Source of the DNA: Alviniconcha marisindica
Lineage: Eukaryota; Mollusca; Gastropoda; Provannidae
DNA: 64,000 bases
NCBI GenBank assembly: GCA_018857735.1
Contig: JABMCL010000624.1
Coordinates: 1 to 64,000 of the forward strand
Reading direction: 5' to 3'
Translations under genes and position numbers: made by a program
In this document: piece after piece, positions 12,422 to 38,096 of the stretch
Layout: each line of letters begins with the position of its first letter
How positions within the stretch are numbered: the stretch's first letter is position 1
The notes under the pieces: model-generated
The model's input: the letters and a program-made list of their open reading frames with translations, nothing else
The model's database searches: none
What the model was told of the DNA's origin: nothing

Positions 12422-13390
12422 GTAGGTGAAATTCCAAGCAGTTATAGTTACTTGATCATTTCAGACTAGTATTTTATACAGTAGCACTCTTTATTTATAA
12501 ATACAGCGTTCAATGTGTTCGATGCACCCTCTTGCAGGCTCATGTCTGTTTCGATTCATTATTTCATGGTTTGGAACCACAATTACCAAAAAGTAGGCAT
12601 ACGTAGGATCAAAAACAAACATGTTTAATAATGGTTGCAGTCATTTCAAATTATTTCTCAGTCCATGAACAAGGAGAGAAGAATTGGTCAAAACATAACG
12701 TTCGTTTCTGGTGACATGGAACCGGACGGAAGTTGATTCTGTCAAACAAAACGTGCGTTGTATCATCATGTTGCAGAACATGCGTTGAACAAATCTTCCC
12801 TACTTTGTTTTGATTTCTGTGTGAAACTGAGATTGTGCAATGGTATTAATGATGATGTAACTTTGAGATTCTTTTGATTTAAATTTGCCATCTTCTATTG
12901 GACTAGAAACGATAGAACTTAACGCAACATGGTGTGCTTGCAGAGTTTTTGTTTGGAATTTTTATTGTTGTTTCTTCTGTCCTGTTTTAGTAGTGACATG
13001 GTGTGCTTGCAGAGGTTTTTTGTTTTTGTTCTGTTCATTTTTAGTAAACTTTACTAATTTAAGCTGGAAACAATTCAACATAATGTTAATAATATCAATA
13101 TACTGAGAAGAACTGTACTACTACTTGTGTTTTTTCTTTTCTTTTTTCTTATTCATGGTTTTTGTTTTGTTTTTGTTTGGTTCCTGGGGTGGGGGTGGGG
13201 GGATGCATTAGCATTCATGAAAAAGACAGGGGTCTGACTCTGAGGCAGCATACTATTAACTATATATATGTACGAGTTTACTACATCTTGTTTTTCCATT
13301 TCCTCCAACTTTGATTGCTGTCTCTGAATGTGATGTGTTGTGGACTGCAACTGGTGCTGTGATTTCACTTGTTGGCTCTGTTAAATCTAG

Positions 13391-13564
13391 GTTCTAGACT
13401 ACAAGGCTTCATCTGGAGAAGTGCAGATAAAGTTCCTGCGTGAAAATCAGAGCAGCTTCTCGTTCCCTGCAACTGATGACATCCCTTGGGTGCCTGCTGA
13501 TCAGCTTGCAAAACTAAGCCACTACAGACCGGTGTCAAATGCAGCTGGGTTTTTTACAGAATAA
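13391..13564 (+). CDS. Element-encoded terminal exon-like frame, copy 1
   Basis: After a possible acceptor (TTAAATCTAG ending 13390) the frame reads VLDYKASSGEVQIKFLRENQ, then FSFPATDDIPWVPADQLAKL and ends GFFTE with TAA. The pattern GxVxxKFL...F.P..DD..WVP resembles C-terminal segments of uncharacterised transposon-encoded proteins in invertebrates (recollection, not a search). It is preserved in both element copies. Confidence 0.5.
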   Translation, partial: VLDYKASSGEVQIKFLRENQSSFSFPATDDIPWVPADQLAKLSHYRPVSNAAGFFTE

Positions 13565-14439
13565 AAGTTGCTTGAAGTTGTCATTGTTTTGCATGAGAAC
13601 AGATGATTGATTAAATTTTCATGTTAAGTTTTAGTCACTTCATGTAAACATTACTAGTACTGCTCATCACTTCTTCTTTTTTCCTTTTTTTCTTCTTCAC
13701 ATAAGCAAAACTTGTGAAACTAAAAAACACCTTGTCAAACTCAAAACAAATGCTTATATACATGTAATGTGTACAAATACTCTGAAAAAATACATTTTCT
13801 ACATGCTTTTAACAGTTTCCAACCTGAGTGATTATTGAATGTCATGTGAAACATGCGTTACATGTCACGCGAAACATGCGTTACAATTCAAAGAACATCC
13901 GAAGTTGAGGAAGTGTTCCAATATTACTTTGGAATATGTCCACAGCATCAAAAACTAACAAGAATAAATACTTGTTCATGATCCATGGTGTTTGTTTGAT
14001 CTTGAAGGAAAAACTTTTCTTTCCATTCACGCATGTTTCAGTGTCACAATTTTGCGGGTAGGCTGTTCTACTCTTGAGTGGATGAACCCTCTTAAAAATT
14101 GCACATAGTTACTCCTAATGATTGTTATTCAAAACCTTTCTATGAAATAATAAGGTTCTTGTTCTAAATATTACATAATGATACTTTTATGTCACATCGA
14201 AACATGCGTTATGCTCTCCACTTGGACATGTTCGAAGCCACCCTAACATGCAGTCGGGGTCCTAACTGCTTTTCTTTTAATTGTGCCTTAAAATAGGATG
14301 TATGTGGAACACAACAAGCCAAATTGGGATAAGCTGCAAGCTATTTCAGTTTTGACCTCTGATTCCCCCTAACCAGCACTGAAGAAGAACCCATATATAT
14401 GTCTGTATAAAATATATAAGAATTCATATATATATATAT

Positions 14440-14463
14440 ATGCACACGTGTGTGTTGTGTGTG

Positions 14464-14502
<39 letters not shown>
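14440..14502. repeat. (TG)n microsatellite
   Basis: It follows an (AT) run beside the right end of element copy 1. Confidence 0.95.
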
Positions 14503-14506
<4 letters not shown>

Positions 14507-15148
14507 CACAGACAAGTTAACAGTATTACACAATGCATTCAGCTTGTTAGTGTTCTCCCTCTCTGTGTGAGTCTCTCTCTTTCTTTCTCTAAACCAATGC
14601 TATTTCAATGTTACTGAAACATTTCTGATTATTAGCTGTTATTCAGACATTACCCCCAGGGAAAATGGGGACTTTAAAAAAAAACTTGTTTTTTAGCAAT
14701 TAGAATGACATCATGTTGTTGTTTTTGTTTGATTTTAATGTAATGTTTTTGTATGTTTGTCCATTACACTACAAACATAATGCCAGTACATTATAGTGTT
14801 ATCTTAATTTCTAAAATTCAAGTACAACTGACAGTCGGCAAAAAATATTCAGTTACATCAACAATATCAAGACAATATGAACAGTTGTTGTTATTCCTCA
14901 CTTTCATTTTTCAAAGGAGTGTATTTGTAGGGCAAGTATAGTGCAATATTTTCCATTGAAGTACTCATAGTCTTGTCTCCTTGGTACATTTGTAAGTCAA
15001 TAAACTGAACTGTGTTTCTTTCAGTGCTGAAATTTAAAAAAAAATCTTTCTCCAGAGTGCAGTGATGTTGGTTTAATCTGCTAACAAATACTGCTAGCAT
15101 GCTAAGTACTATTATTTTTCAGGGACCCAAGACGAGCAATCCTGAGCC

Positions 15149-29770
<14,622 letters not shown>

Positions 29771-30120
29771 GTCTGTCACTCTTTACGTATTATTTTACAC
29801 ACATTTTTATGTTGGCATGTATTTCTTTTTTACTCTTCAGTAGAAGCAACAGTACTTGAGGGAAAGAGGGGTCTCTAGAAACTTCTCATACTTAGTGATA
29901 GTGGCTGTTCATTTTCATTGATAGAACTGAAAACATTGCAGGAGTTCAGTTTGTTGACTGTGCACATTCTCCAACTATCATCTTGGTTTTGAGCAAGAAA
30001 TCATCAGGATATTAAAATTTAGCTTAGTGCATAAAAATATATGCACTGGGTGTTGCGACTGATTGTTGTTTTTGAATTATTTGTGGCATGCTGTTTTTAA
30101 AGCATGCAACAATAAATATT
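29771..30120 (+). other. LCLAT1: LCLAT1 3' UTR with polyadenylation signal
   Basis: An AATAAA hexamer at 30111-30116 lies 341 bp after the stop codon and is the first good poly(A) signal. A second AATAAA at 30386-30391 could give a longer form. Assignment is by position only. Confidence 0.5.
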
Positions 30121-30764
30121 GTGAAACTAAGAGTATGCAGTAGGTGTATCATAAAATTTTCACCAACTGTAGCATGATAACCTTTGTCTGGGCATTCATA
30201 TTTGTTTCATGTGCATCAAAAATGGAAGTATGTCTTTCTTTGATACAAAACCAGCTTCTGTAGTGGTGTGTCCATCTTTTGTTCCATGTATTATTTTCTT
30301 TAGTCATTTTACAGACATTTTTCTTCTTATTGCGCAATAATAGCTGAACAGTAGTTTCAGTTGACTCTACATATCTATACATTTAAATAAAACATTCAGT
30401 TTTGCACTGATTGACCACTGCATGTGCATTTCTTTGATATTAGCTTCTCTCTGAAGATAATTTGTGATTGTCAAAAAAATAATGGTAATATTAATGTTGA
30501 GCCAACATTGGTTGCTCTTACTTTTTAGCTCATTGACTACTGAGCTGACCAAAAATGTTTCTTTGTACATTTTTGCACCTCAGGTTGTGCTGTCAGTTTG
30601 ACTGTAATCTGCAGGGTTTTTTGCCCATTGATAAAAAGAATAGTGGATCAATATAATGCGTAGTTGCAGTATGTATAGCAAAAACACTTTCCCTTCTCTG
30701 CCACATACTTGTAAATGGTAGTTTTGATCTGAGTTTCATTGGAAGAAGGATTTGCATATAAGCA

Positions 30765-30860
30765 ATAGCAATATACCTTATCCATGCCAGCGTGAAGTTA
30801 AAGTTGTTGTTCAACTTTGCATTGTTGTAGGCACCATGTTGCCCAGCTGGGGGAGGACCA
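30765..30860 (-). repeat. Third short copy of the same LINE 3' end
   Basis: AGCAATATACCTTATCCATG CCAGCGTGAAGTTAAAG parallels AACAATATACTTTATTCATC CCAGCAGGAAATTGAAG at 8117 onward. Confidence 0.5.
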
Positions 30861-31139
30861 GTGATATGGAACAAAAGAAGGCTCCAGTGAGAGTTGATTT
30901 AGACCAGTAATGTACATAGAGCGTCACACTGGGTTTTGAGTGAATGACTACAAAATAATAACCACAATTTGTGTAGGTTCAGTGATAGCCAATGAATCTT
31001 GATTAGCTTGCTGAGGCCAAATATGCGCAAGGAATAATAATAAAATCATTGCAAACACCCCAAAAACAATTTATTTTTATTTTGTATCTACAGTAAAAAT
31101 ATAAATATGTTTTTTCTTTTTAATAAAAAAGAGGATAAT

Positions 31140-31530
31140 ATATGTAAGAGAGAGAGTTCAGAACAGTGCAGCACAGCTTGTTATGAAGAAATGTAAATTA
31201 CACCACATAACACCACTGTTAAATGAACTGCACTGGCTGCCTGTAAAATTGTGCTGTGAGTACAAGACAGCAAATTTTGCATACTGTTATTTTAACAGTA
31301 CACTCCCCTCCTGCCTTTCAACTTCACTCCACACATATCAAACATCACACACCCTCTGATCCTCAAGTGAGAAACTGTTGAAAATTTCAAAATGTAATTT
31401 TAAATCTTTTGGTGAGTGCTTTAGTTTCATTTCTCCAGTTGTCTGGAATTTACTGCCTGCCAGTCTGTGAAATCTCCCCATTCTGAGTTCAAAATCCAGC
31501 TCAGACTTTCTTCTTTAGGCAGGCCTTTTC
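31140..31530 (+). mobile_element. LINE ORF2 C-terminal remnant
   Basis: The + strand reads RVQNSAAQLVMKK...HITPLLNELHWLPVK then, after a stop and frameshifts, SFISPVVWNLLPASL and SKSSSDFLL. HI.PLL..LHWLPV..R and WN.LP are hallmarks of CR1/jockey-like ORF2 ends. Confidence 0.8.
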
Positions 31531-31661
31531 ACAAATCAAGGTAGACCAGTCCTGTGACCATAGATTATGTGTATGTCTGTCACTCTGTGCATGTATAATC
31601 ATGTACATGAGTTGCATGTGCTAGCGCATCGAGTTTTTGTTTTGCAAAAAAGATTTGTGCT

Positions 31662-32179
31662 CTATTGGGTGGTTCAGTGAAACTGGTTTGCATGAGTGAA
31701 TGCCCTTTGTAATCTTTTGCACATGAAGTCGTGAGAGGTTGCAGCGTCACTTCCGGGCCGATTTCTGAGTAGATGTTGCTTCATGCTGTGTATAACAATG
31801 GAATTTGAACCTAGAATTGCGAAGCAGTACAAATGCCACCACTGTTGCAGTTGCAAAAATTACTGGGGAAAGGGGATGGAGGGTAGAAAAAGTGTCTTTG
31901 CATTGTTTTTTGGTAGATCAGAAGATTGCAAGTTCGTGAAAAAAAATGCGTTTGGGGGCATCCTATAGCGTGAGCAACAAGTTATTGCTTTTGCCAGACA
32001 CATTCTGACTACGGGCCTCCCAAAATGTCTTTAAAGTTGGCAGTGTAAAATTCACAAATTCACTGTCACCGCCTTCCATTGTGAAGAACATACGCACCGG
32101 AAGTAAAAGCAGCCAGGGACTTAAGCAATGCCGGGCAAAAGTCAAGGGAGTTAACAACCCCACCTGAACCACCCAATAG
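31662..32179. mobile_element. MITE with CTATTGGGTGGTTCAG inverted ends, 518 bp
   Basis: The left end CTATTGGGTGGTTCAG is mirrored by CTGAACCACCCAATAG at the right. No clear target duplication was seen. The interior shares sequence with 21393-21620 at both ends. A minus-strand frame inside reads MEGGDSEFVNFTLPTLKTF then WEARSQNVSGKSNNLL, which looks like a SAP-type helix-extension-helix start. Confidence 0.8.
31967..32095 (-). pseudogene. SAP-domain-like N-terminal fragment inside the MITE
   Basis: About 43 codons from an ATG near 32095 read MFFTMEGGDSEF... LPTLKTFWEARSQNVSGK. The Leu-x-x-Leu-Lys...Arg...Val-Ser-Gly-Lys spacing is typical of the SAP DNA-binding fold that opens some transposon- and recombinase-linked proteins. 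It stops at TAG soon after, so it is at most a first-exon relic. Confidence 0.4.
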
Positions 32180-32403
32180 GAGCTATCCATTGTGGCTACT
32201 ATTATGGAGACAGAGACAGACAGAGAAAATGTAAGCTTTAAGAATTTGATATTTTGGTGGGTCTGTCTGTTAAAATGGTTCAGTTTAAACTTTGCTTTCT
32301 TTCCACATTTATTGTGACTAGAGAATGAGGTGGATGGGTGACAGTGAAGCTGTTGCTTTTTGTTTTGTTTTTTTGTTTTTATTACAAGACAGTTTATACT
32401 AAT

Positions 32404-32855
32404 TAGAGTGCCGGACTCATGATTGAAAGGTTGCAGGTTTGAATCCCTGCAGGAGTGGCGGGAGAATTTTCTTCCCCAGGGTCAACTTTCTGTGCTGACT
32501 CTTATTTCGGTGTCCGTTCCATCCCTGTGTTACCGCAGTAGCACATAAAAGATCCCGGTCATTCTGCCAAAAGTGCAGGTGGCAGGTTACAGTTAAACAC
32601 GCATACACCTTATGTATGTGGCTTTGCATGAAGTGACATGGTGTGTGGTTGTATGGTGTACACAGAACTTGCGCTGAGATGGCAGCAGTTTCATGTGGCA
32701 ACAGCCATGCCAGTGCTGTAAGTACACCACTTCGGTGGATATTCAAAAACGCGCTATAAAAAGCTAGTCACTCATGTAGAATCACATGCGAGTGCAGTGA
32801 ATCTGCTTGAGAGCGGAGAATAGCGCTATATAAAAGCAATCATCATCATCATCTT
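32404..32855 (+). mobile_element. tRNA-derived SINE (family A), 5'-truncated
   Basis: It begins at the B box (GGTTGCAGGTTTGAATCC), has the complete body GGGTCAACTTTCTGTGCTGA ... AAAAGATCCCGGTCATTC ... AGTGCAGGTGGCAGGTTAC and ends GCGCTATATAAAAGCAATCA plus (TCA)n. This is the clearest 3' end of the family. Confidence 0.82.
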
Positions 32856-33204
32856 TTGTGCTTAAAACCTGTATTAATATGATAATAACAATGCTAGTCA
32901 AAGATTTGTTTTTCAGTTTAAAAACTGATTTGCATTTTTGTGTGTGTGTGTGTGTGTATATTTTAGACAAATACTATGTTACTTGTGTGTACATCTATAC
33001 ATTTAGGCAGAAAATTTTCCTCCACCAGAAGGAGAGTGTGAGAAGACAACTGTTTGCAGTACATCAGACTACTCCACATTCACATCGTCCTGAAATGGTG
33101 GTGAGAGCAGATGTCAAACTGATTCTTATATGGTATGGTGTTTTCAGAACCCCATCCTTCATGGCAATCTTGCAATGGTCAATGTATGGGTGTCTGTGTC
33201 TGAT

Positions 33205-33528
33205 AAAAGGTAAACATGGTGCTTAACGTCCACAGAAACCATAAGGTTTATTAGGGACGGGGAGAAGGTGGGGAAGGGGGTATGGAGGTGGGGGAAGAGG
33301 GAGATTATATACCTATCGCTACACTGTCACCATCAGACTGATTCCTGCATTAAGATGGGCAGCGATGACAGCCATTTTAATGTTTCAGTAGGAAGTGATG
33401 AACAAAGTCACAAGACAACGTCCACAAACCACAACCTTTTTGAAGAGAAAGGAGAGCCGAAGCAGTATCAAACCGAGGTCCTTCTGCTCAACAGCCTAAC
33501 GTCTTACCACTAGGCCAAACCGGTTCAC
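33205..33528 (-). mobile_element. tRNA-derived SINE (family B), full length with 12-bp target duplication
   Basis: TCTGTGTCTGAT flanks the element on both sides (33193-33204 and 33529-33540). Minus orientation: the tRNA-like head GAACCGGTTTGGCCTAGTGG is at the right, the body ACAAAGTCACAAGACAACG in the middle and the tail GTGCTTAACGTCCACAGAAA at the left. The perfect duplication shows LINE-type insertion and relative youth. Confidence 0.88.
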
Positions 33529-33540
33529 TCTGTGTCTGAT

Positions 33541-35928
33541 GACAGCAGAAATGTTCTGTGGTTCATTAATTCACACCTCACTGATCGGGGAGGGACATCC
33601 ACATTGTCCCCATATAGGCTTTTTTGACATTGACTATGTTTAGCTGTCTCTAAAAATTGGGGAGCTGTTAAGATTTGTGTGGAGTAGGTCAGAGTGAATG
33701 GTTAGAGAACACAGAACTTGATGAAATGACCTTGGCACACAAAGATTGTAGGGAGAATATGGCATAGTGTGCATGAGTCATACTATGATTCAGCAAATAG
33801 CTGTTAGAGTAGAAGTCTAGAAGTGCACACTCACTGAATATTGCAGATTTACTGTTGTGCTGCAGTAAAGTGCTGTAAAAACAATCACCATCACTCAGAG
33901 ATTTTCCTGAAATCTCTAAGAATTTCAGTAAATCTAAGTCCCTTAGTGAAACGGCAATTACACATTTTAACTGATAACTGCAGTGATTTTATGAAGTTTC
34001 ACAACTTACTGTAACATATGGATGCACAGCAGAATGCTCTACGAGCAGTCTACATGTGTGTGAAACTGGTTCCCATCCTTGTATGAATGCCACAGACTAT
34101 ATATATACATAACTCTGGGACAGGTGGTCCTGTGAGATGGATCAGTTTTCTGCCTTTAGAGAGGGGTCTTTGACCCTGGGTTGAGACAGAGTGAGGGAAT
34201 TTTTCAGTTCTTCTGGCACTGATTCACTCACTCACTGCATATTATGGCAAGATCACTCAACATGTGAAAAATCCCATATCTGTTGTTTGATAGCAGAAGA
34301 CTGGTGGTATGGAAAGTAGAATACTCCACAAAAGTAGCAGTATGATGAGCATGGCTGCTCCTAGTGGAATGAAAAATCTGGTCATGGTTGGTTCAGTTGT
34401 ACTTATGATCAATATTGTATTTTCTTGTAATTGTTGGTTATAACCAGTTTGTATTATGCTTGAGCATGAGCAGTTTGGTGATTTTAGCTTTGTCTTTTGT
34501 GTTTATGCCATTGCTTATGTTGTTTTGTCTTTCATGCTTATTGCCATCACTTATGTAACAGCAATAGTACATTTTGATGTTACTGAACATTTTTAGTAAC
34601 CACGAACTACTGTAAAATCTTTCTGTATATTTATTGTTACTTGCATTTGTTTAAAGCCAGTTTGGATATGTTTACAAGGAATGGTGCATTGTTGACTTTT
34701 GTGAACTTTATTATTTTTTTCCCCATACTTGGCCGAGGATGGGTTTTTTCTGTGTATTTATGTTTGTGTCCATGTGTCATCATTTGATTTTGATTCTGAA
34801 AGACATACTGTGCTATACATAGTTTGAAATGCTTACTCATTAATATGAAACAATCCAGAATGGAACATTTTCAGTTGCGCACATTCAAATCATGGAAAAC
34901 ATTTACAGTCTTATTTCTTTGCCTTCTTCGCCTACCCATGAATCAGAATCTTCCTTTTTCTTTTCTTTTTTAAATAAAAAAGATTCCTTTGTGACACTAC
35001 TGGGCATTATCATGTGCATTTGAAAGTTTCTTATATTTAAGAAACAATCTTTTATCATGTTTTCATATCTGGCAGTTGATGTGTTTATATGAAAGTTTGT
35101 AGATTATACTCTGTTCTAGTTAGTTTTGCTTTAATTCTTTATTTTGGGAATAAAGCATTGTTTAGAAAGGTTTTCGAACAGAATACCACCCTCAGTTTGT
35201 TTTTAAAAACATAGCTTGTAGTAATAGTTACAGTGAATAGGAGTGTATTTATTTCTAGTTTTTAAGCATCCGATTTTATTTTAGTGTGCACTTGAAGGTT
35301 TTAGTCTAAGAGCATATTGAGTCATTTGAAAAATGTATATGTATCTAAGGTCAGACACCTACAAGTAGCATACATTTTTTATGGTCAGCTGAAGCTAAAA
35401 GAGAGATCTTTCAATCTTTTAGTACCTCAGGAGTTTTGATACTAGTTTTTCTCCTGAATCTTCTGCATTATAAATAGGATTTACACAGTTTTAAACTTAG
35501 CTTTTCAAGGGAACTCAAAGAGAATTCTGTTCTTTAGAGGCCTATTATCGTGACTGGAAAGAAACATGTGCAGTAATCTGCATTGATAACACTTCCATTG
35601 GCATAGGCCGGAGAGTTGGAAAATCTTTGTAACATGACAAAACTCTGTTACTGAAATCCCTGAAATTGGAGTGCAGCTGCCCTAGGGGCTGGTAGCACTG
35701 CACTTGTATGTACAACAGTATTTACAGGTACTGGGAAATGGCTGCACCTTCTCACCCGATACTGAGTGAACCTCAGGGTTTTAGTTGAGTAATGTTAACA
35801 AACAAGATCTGTTATGTTGGCAAATAAGTGAATAATATCCAGTTTGAAGAGCATGTGAAAACATACAGCCAAAAGCACAACACAGAAGAAAGGTTAGAGG
35901 ATGTACTTTTGATAGAGTTTATGTACCT
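33541..35928. other. Unassigned intergenic DNA
   Basis: AT-rich, low repeat content, no reading frame of note. Confidence 0.5.
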
Positions 35929-36035
35929 GGTATTTACCTGCATGCCAGATGACAGTTACCAAAGGTGACTTAGGTCTTTGTTGTTGTGTTTCTTTGAGGT
36001 CTTTTGAGTGCTGATATGCTCCCTTTTTTTTATTT
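35929..36035. repeat. Dispersed repeat (family C), copy 2
   Basis: GTATTTACCTGCATGCCAGA TGACAGTTACC, then GACTTAGGTCTTTGTTGTTG TGTTT and TTTTGAGTGCTGATATGCTCCC. A further TTTTGAGCACTAATTAACTC is at 36705. Confidence 0.55.
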
Positions 36036-37289
36036 TATTCAACACAGAAGAAAGTTTGGTTTCACAGCTCTCAGTACTTTGGTTTAGCAACTTTTGTTTT
36101 TGTGTGGAAAAAACTTGAGGGTGATTAGGTCATTTTTTTCCATCAAGCAGCATAGTAAAGGAATATGGCTCATTTGATTTGCTGGGCAATGCTTTTGATA
36201 TATTATTTTAGATCTGTTGTGGATGAGGTTTAGTTGAGCACTCTCTCTCCTCCCTCTTTCTAAAAAGAATATATCTGCAGCTACAGTTGCCAGAGCAGTG
36301 CTACCAGTGTTTACTTGGAGTGCTGATAGGGGGAATATCTATTCACCAAGACTTAAATGGGGCCCAAGATCATAGCCTGAAAACAGAAAATGTGCAAGTA
36401 CTTCCAGTTTTTCAGGCAGTTGGTTGTTTTATCAGTGTTATGCAACAGAAGTAGTTCTTTGCTTTAAATTTGAGCTCTTCTGGGTGCAACCATGGTGGTT
36501 CACTTTTTACAAATGAGGAGCAGATACTGGATGGCTTGTTACATAATGTCCAACATCATGGCTGCCACCCCATGCCACAATCATAACTAGGCAATACATT
36601 AGCTGAAAAAATGCTGCTAGTGTATTATTTGAACAAATCTGAAACAGAACAAGGCCCAGAGTGCTCATGCAGAATCAACACACAAGGGAGTTTGTGTTAC
36701 ATATTTTGAGCACTAATTAACTCCCTTGTGTGTTGATAGTGTATTATTTGGTTTGATTTCTATTGACAGGACCTATAAAGCTTCTTTGGTTGGTGCCAAC
36801 TTTGAGATGAAAACAACTACAGCAAGTTTTATGTTTATTTTGCATTTTCCCTCAAAGTATGTATCAATGTATGCCTGTTTTCATGATTCTAAACCAATTC
36901 AGACATTTACAAGGATAACAGTGGTGCGCCCATCATGGAGAGGTGTAGCACTTTTAGATTTGCATGTGTGAAGAAGAATTGTGTGTTGATTATTTGCTGT
37001 TACTAATCTGGTAACAAGTGTACCAGTAAATTAAGGTGTATTTTTGTGTAAAGCATCATTTCTTTTTAAATGTACTCTGTCTGGAATCAAGAGTAGACCA
37101 TGTTTACTCTTTATAATCTCCCCATTTTTGGTACTAGCACCACTTCTCTTTCAACTATATCTGGATTTTTTGTTTGTTTGTTCATGTATTATATCTGTAA
37201 GGTTTTTGCCTATTTTTCTCCACACCTTCCTGTGAGATCTTTTTCATGGGATATGATCATAGAGCAGACTTTCCCTGTTAACTTCAGGT

Positions 37290-37412
37290 CACTTCTAAAG
37301 TCATTTTAAAAATTAACTGACACTTTGATTGACTGTATCACAGCAATTTTTCACTTCTAAAGTCATTTTAAAAATTAACTGACACTTTGATTGACTGTAT
37401 CGCAGCAATTTA
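37290..37412. repeat. 62-bp tandem duplication
   Basis: CACTTCTAAAGTCATTTTAA ... GACTGTATCACAGCAATTT is repeated at 37352 with one visible change (ATCACAG to ATCGCAG). Confidence 0.85.
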
Positions 37413-38011
37413 TTTTAGATCTGCCACCTGGAATTGAAGTTAGGCCATTTAAAACAAAATTGAGATCTGTGAAAATAGAGGGCTCTGGGCTACTGATACA
37501 AGCCACTTCAGCTAATCAGACTATCACAAGTATTCACTGTGAACAGACCAAAGGGTTGCTGCCATCTTGCTAAACAATAGCAAGAGTGAAAAACTGGCAA
37601 AATCTGAAAAATAATAAATAGAGCCTTTCAGTGGTGATGACAAATCAGATGCAATGAAACTGGTAAATCGTGCCCCAAATTTGCAATGTGAACACTTAAT
37701 AAAGAAGATTTAAGGGTGAAACAAAGGCTTTTCAACCTAGTCCAGGCAAAACTGAACCACAAGAGCTTATGTTTTAATTTTGTTGTTGTTGCTGGATTGA
37801 AACAAAAATTCTCACAAACAGGAGTCTAAGTTCTGAGACAAATTTGCAATTTTTACGTCATTATTTGCTGTTTGTGGTAGTCATAGACCATTTGGTCTAA
37901 CAGTTATAATCATGAAGATCAGTGTGTCTTTAATTGATTTTACATCATTAGACTGACTTTCAGTCCCTCACCTCATCCTCTCTTTCTTTTACAGGGAGGG
38001 AAGACTTCTTA

Positions 38012-38096
38012 ATATGCTATTTTGTTATGTGCTGACATGGCAGATTTCAACAATACTGTGCTATTTTGTTATGTGCTGACATGGCAGATTTCAACA
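38012..38096. repeat. ~43-bp tandem duplication
   Basis: GCTATTTTGTTATGTGCTGA CATGGCAGATTTCAACA appears twice in a row. Confidence 0.85.

Larger units (their letters stand above)
11645..14392 (+). mobile_element. Inverted-repeat DNA element, copy 1 (~2.75 kb)
   Basis: The left end reads TATATGGGTTTTTCTTCAG followed by TGCTGGTCCTA. The right end, read on the - strand, is TATATGGGTTCTTCTTCAG followed by TGCTGGTTAGG. The element therefore has inverted termini of about 25 bp beginning TATATGG. It sits in TA-rich DNA, so a TA-type target duplication is possible but cannot be told from the flanking (AT)n. Nearly the whole interval recurs at 48900-51746 in the same orientation. It lies 0.7 kb upstream of the first LCLAT1 coding exon, probably in a 5' UTR intron. 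No full transposase was found; the superfamily is not assigned. Confidence 0.85.

Noticed and set aside
13850..13885. Possible CRISPR-like spaced repeats (GAAACATGCGTT)
   Set aside because: Spacing is irregular, copies are in both orientations and the host is an animal; they belong to a DNA transposon.
33006..33204. Exon-like stretch with acceptor-like ATTTAG and GTAAAC donor
   Set aside because: The apparent donor is the first base block of the inserted family B SINE, shown by the target duplication, and the peptide matches nothing I know.
36726..37309. Several 60-81 codon frames
   Set aside because: No splice sites, similarity or codon bias support them.
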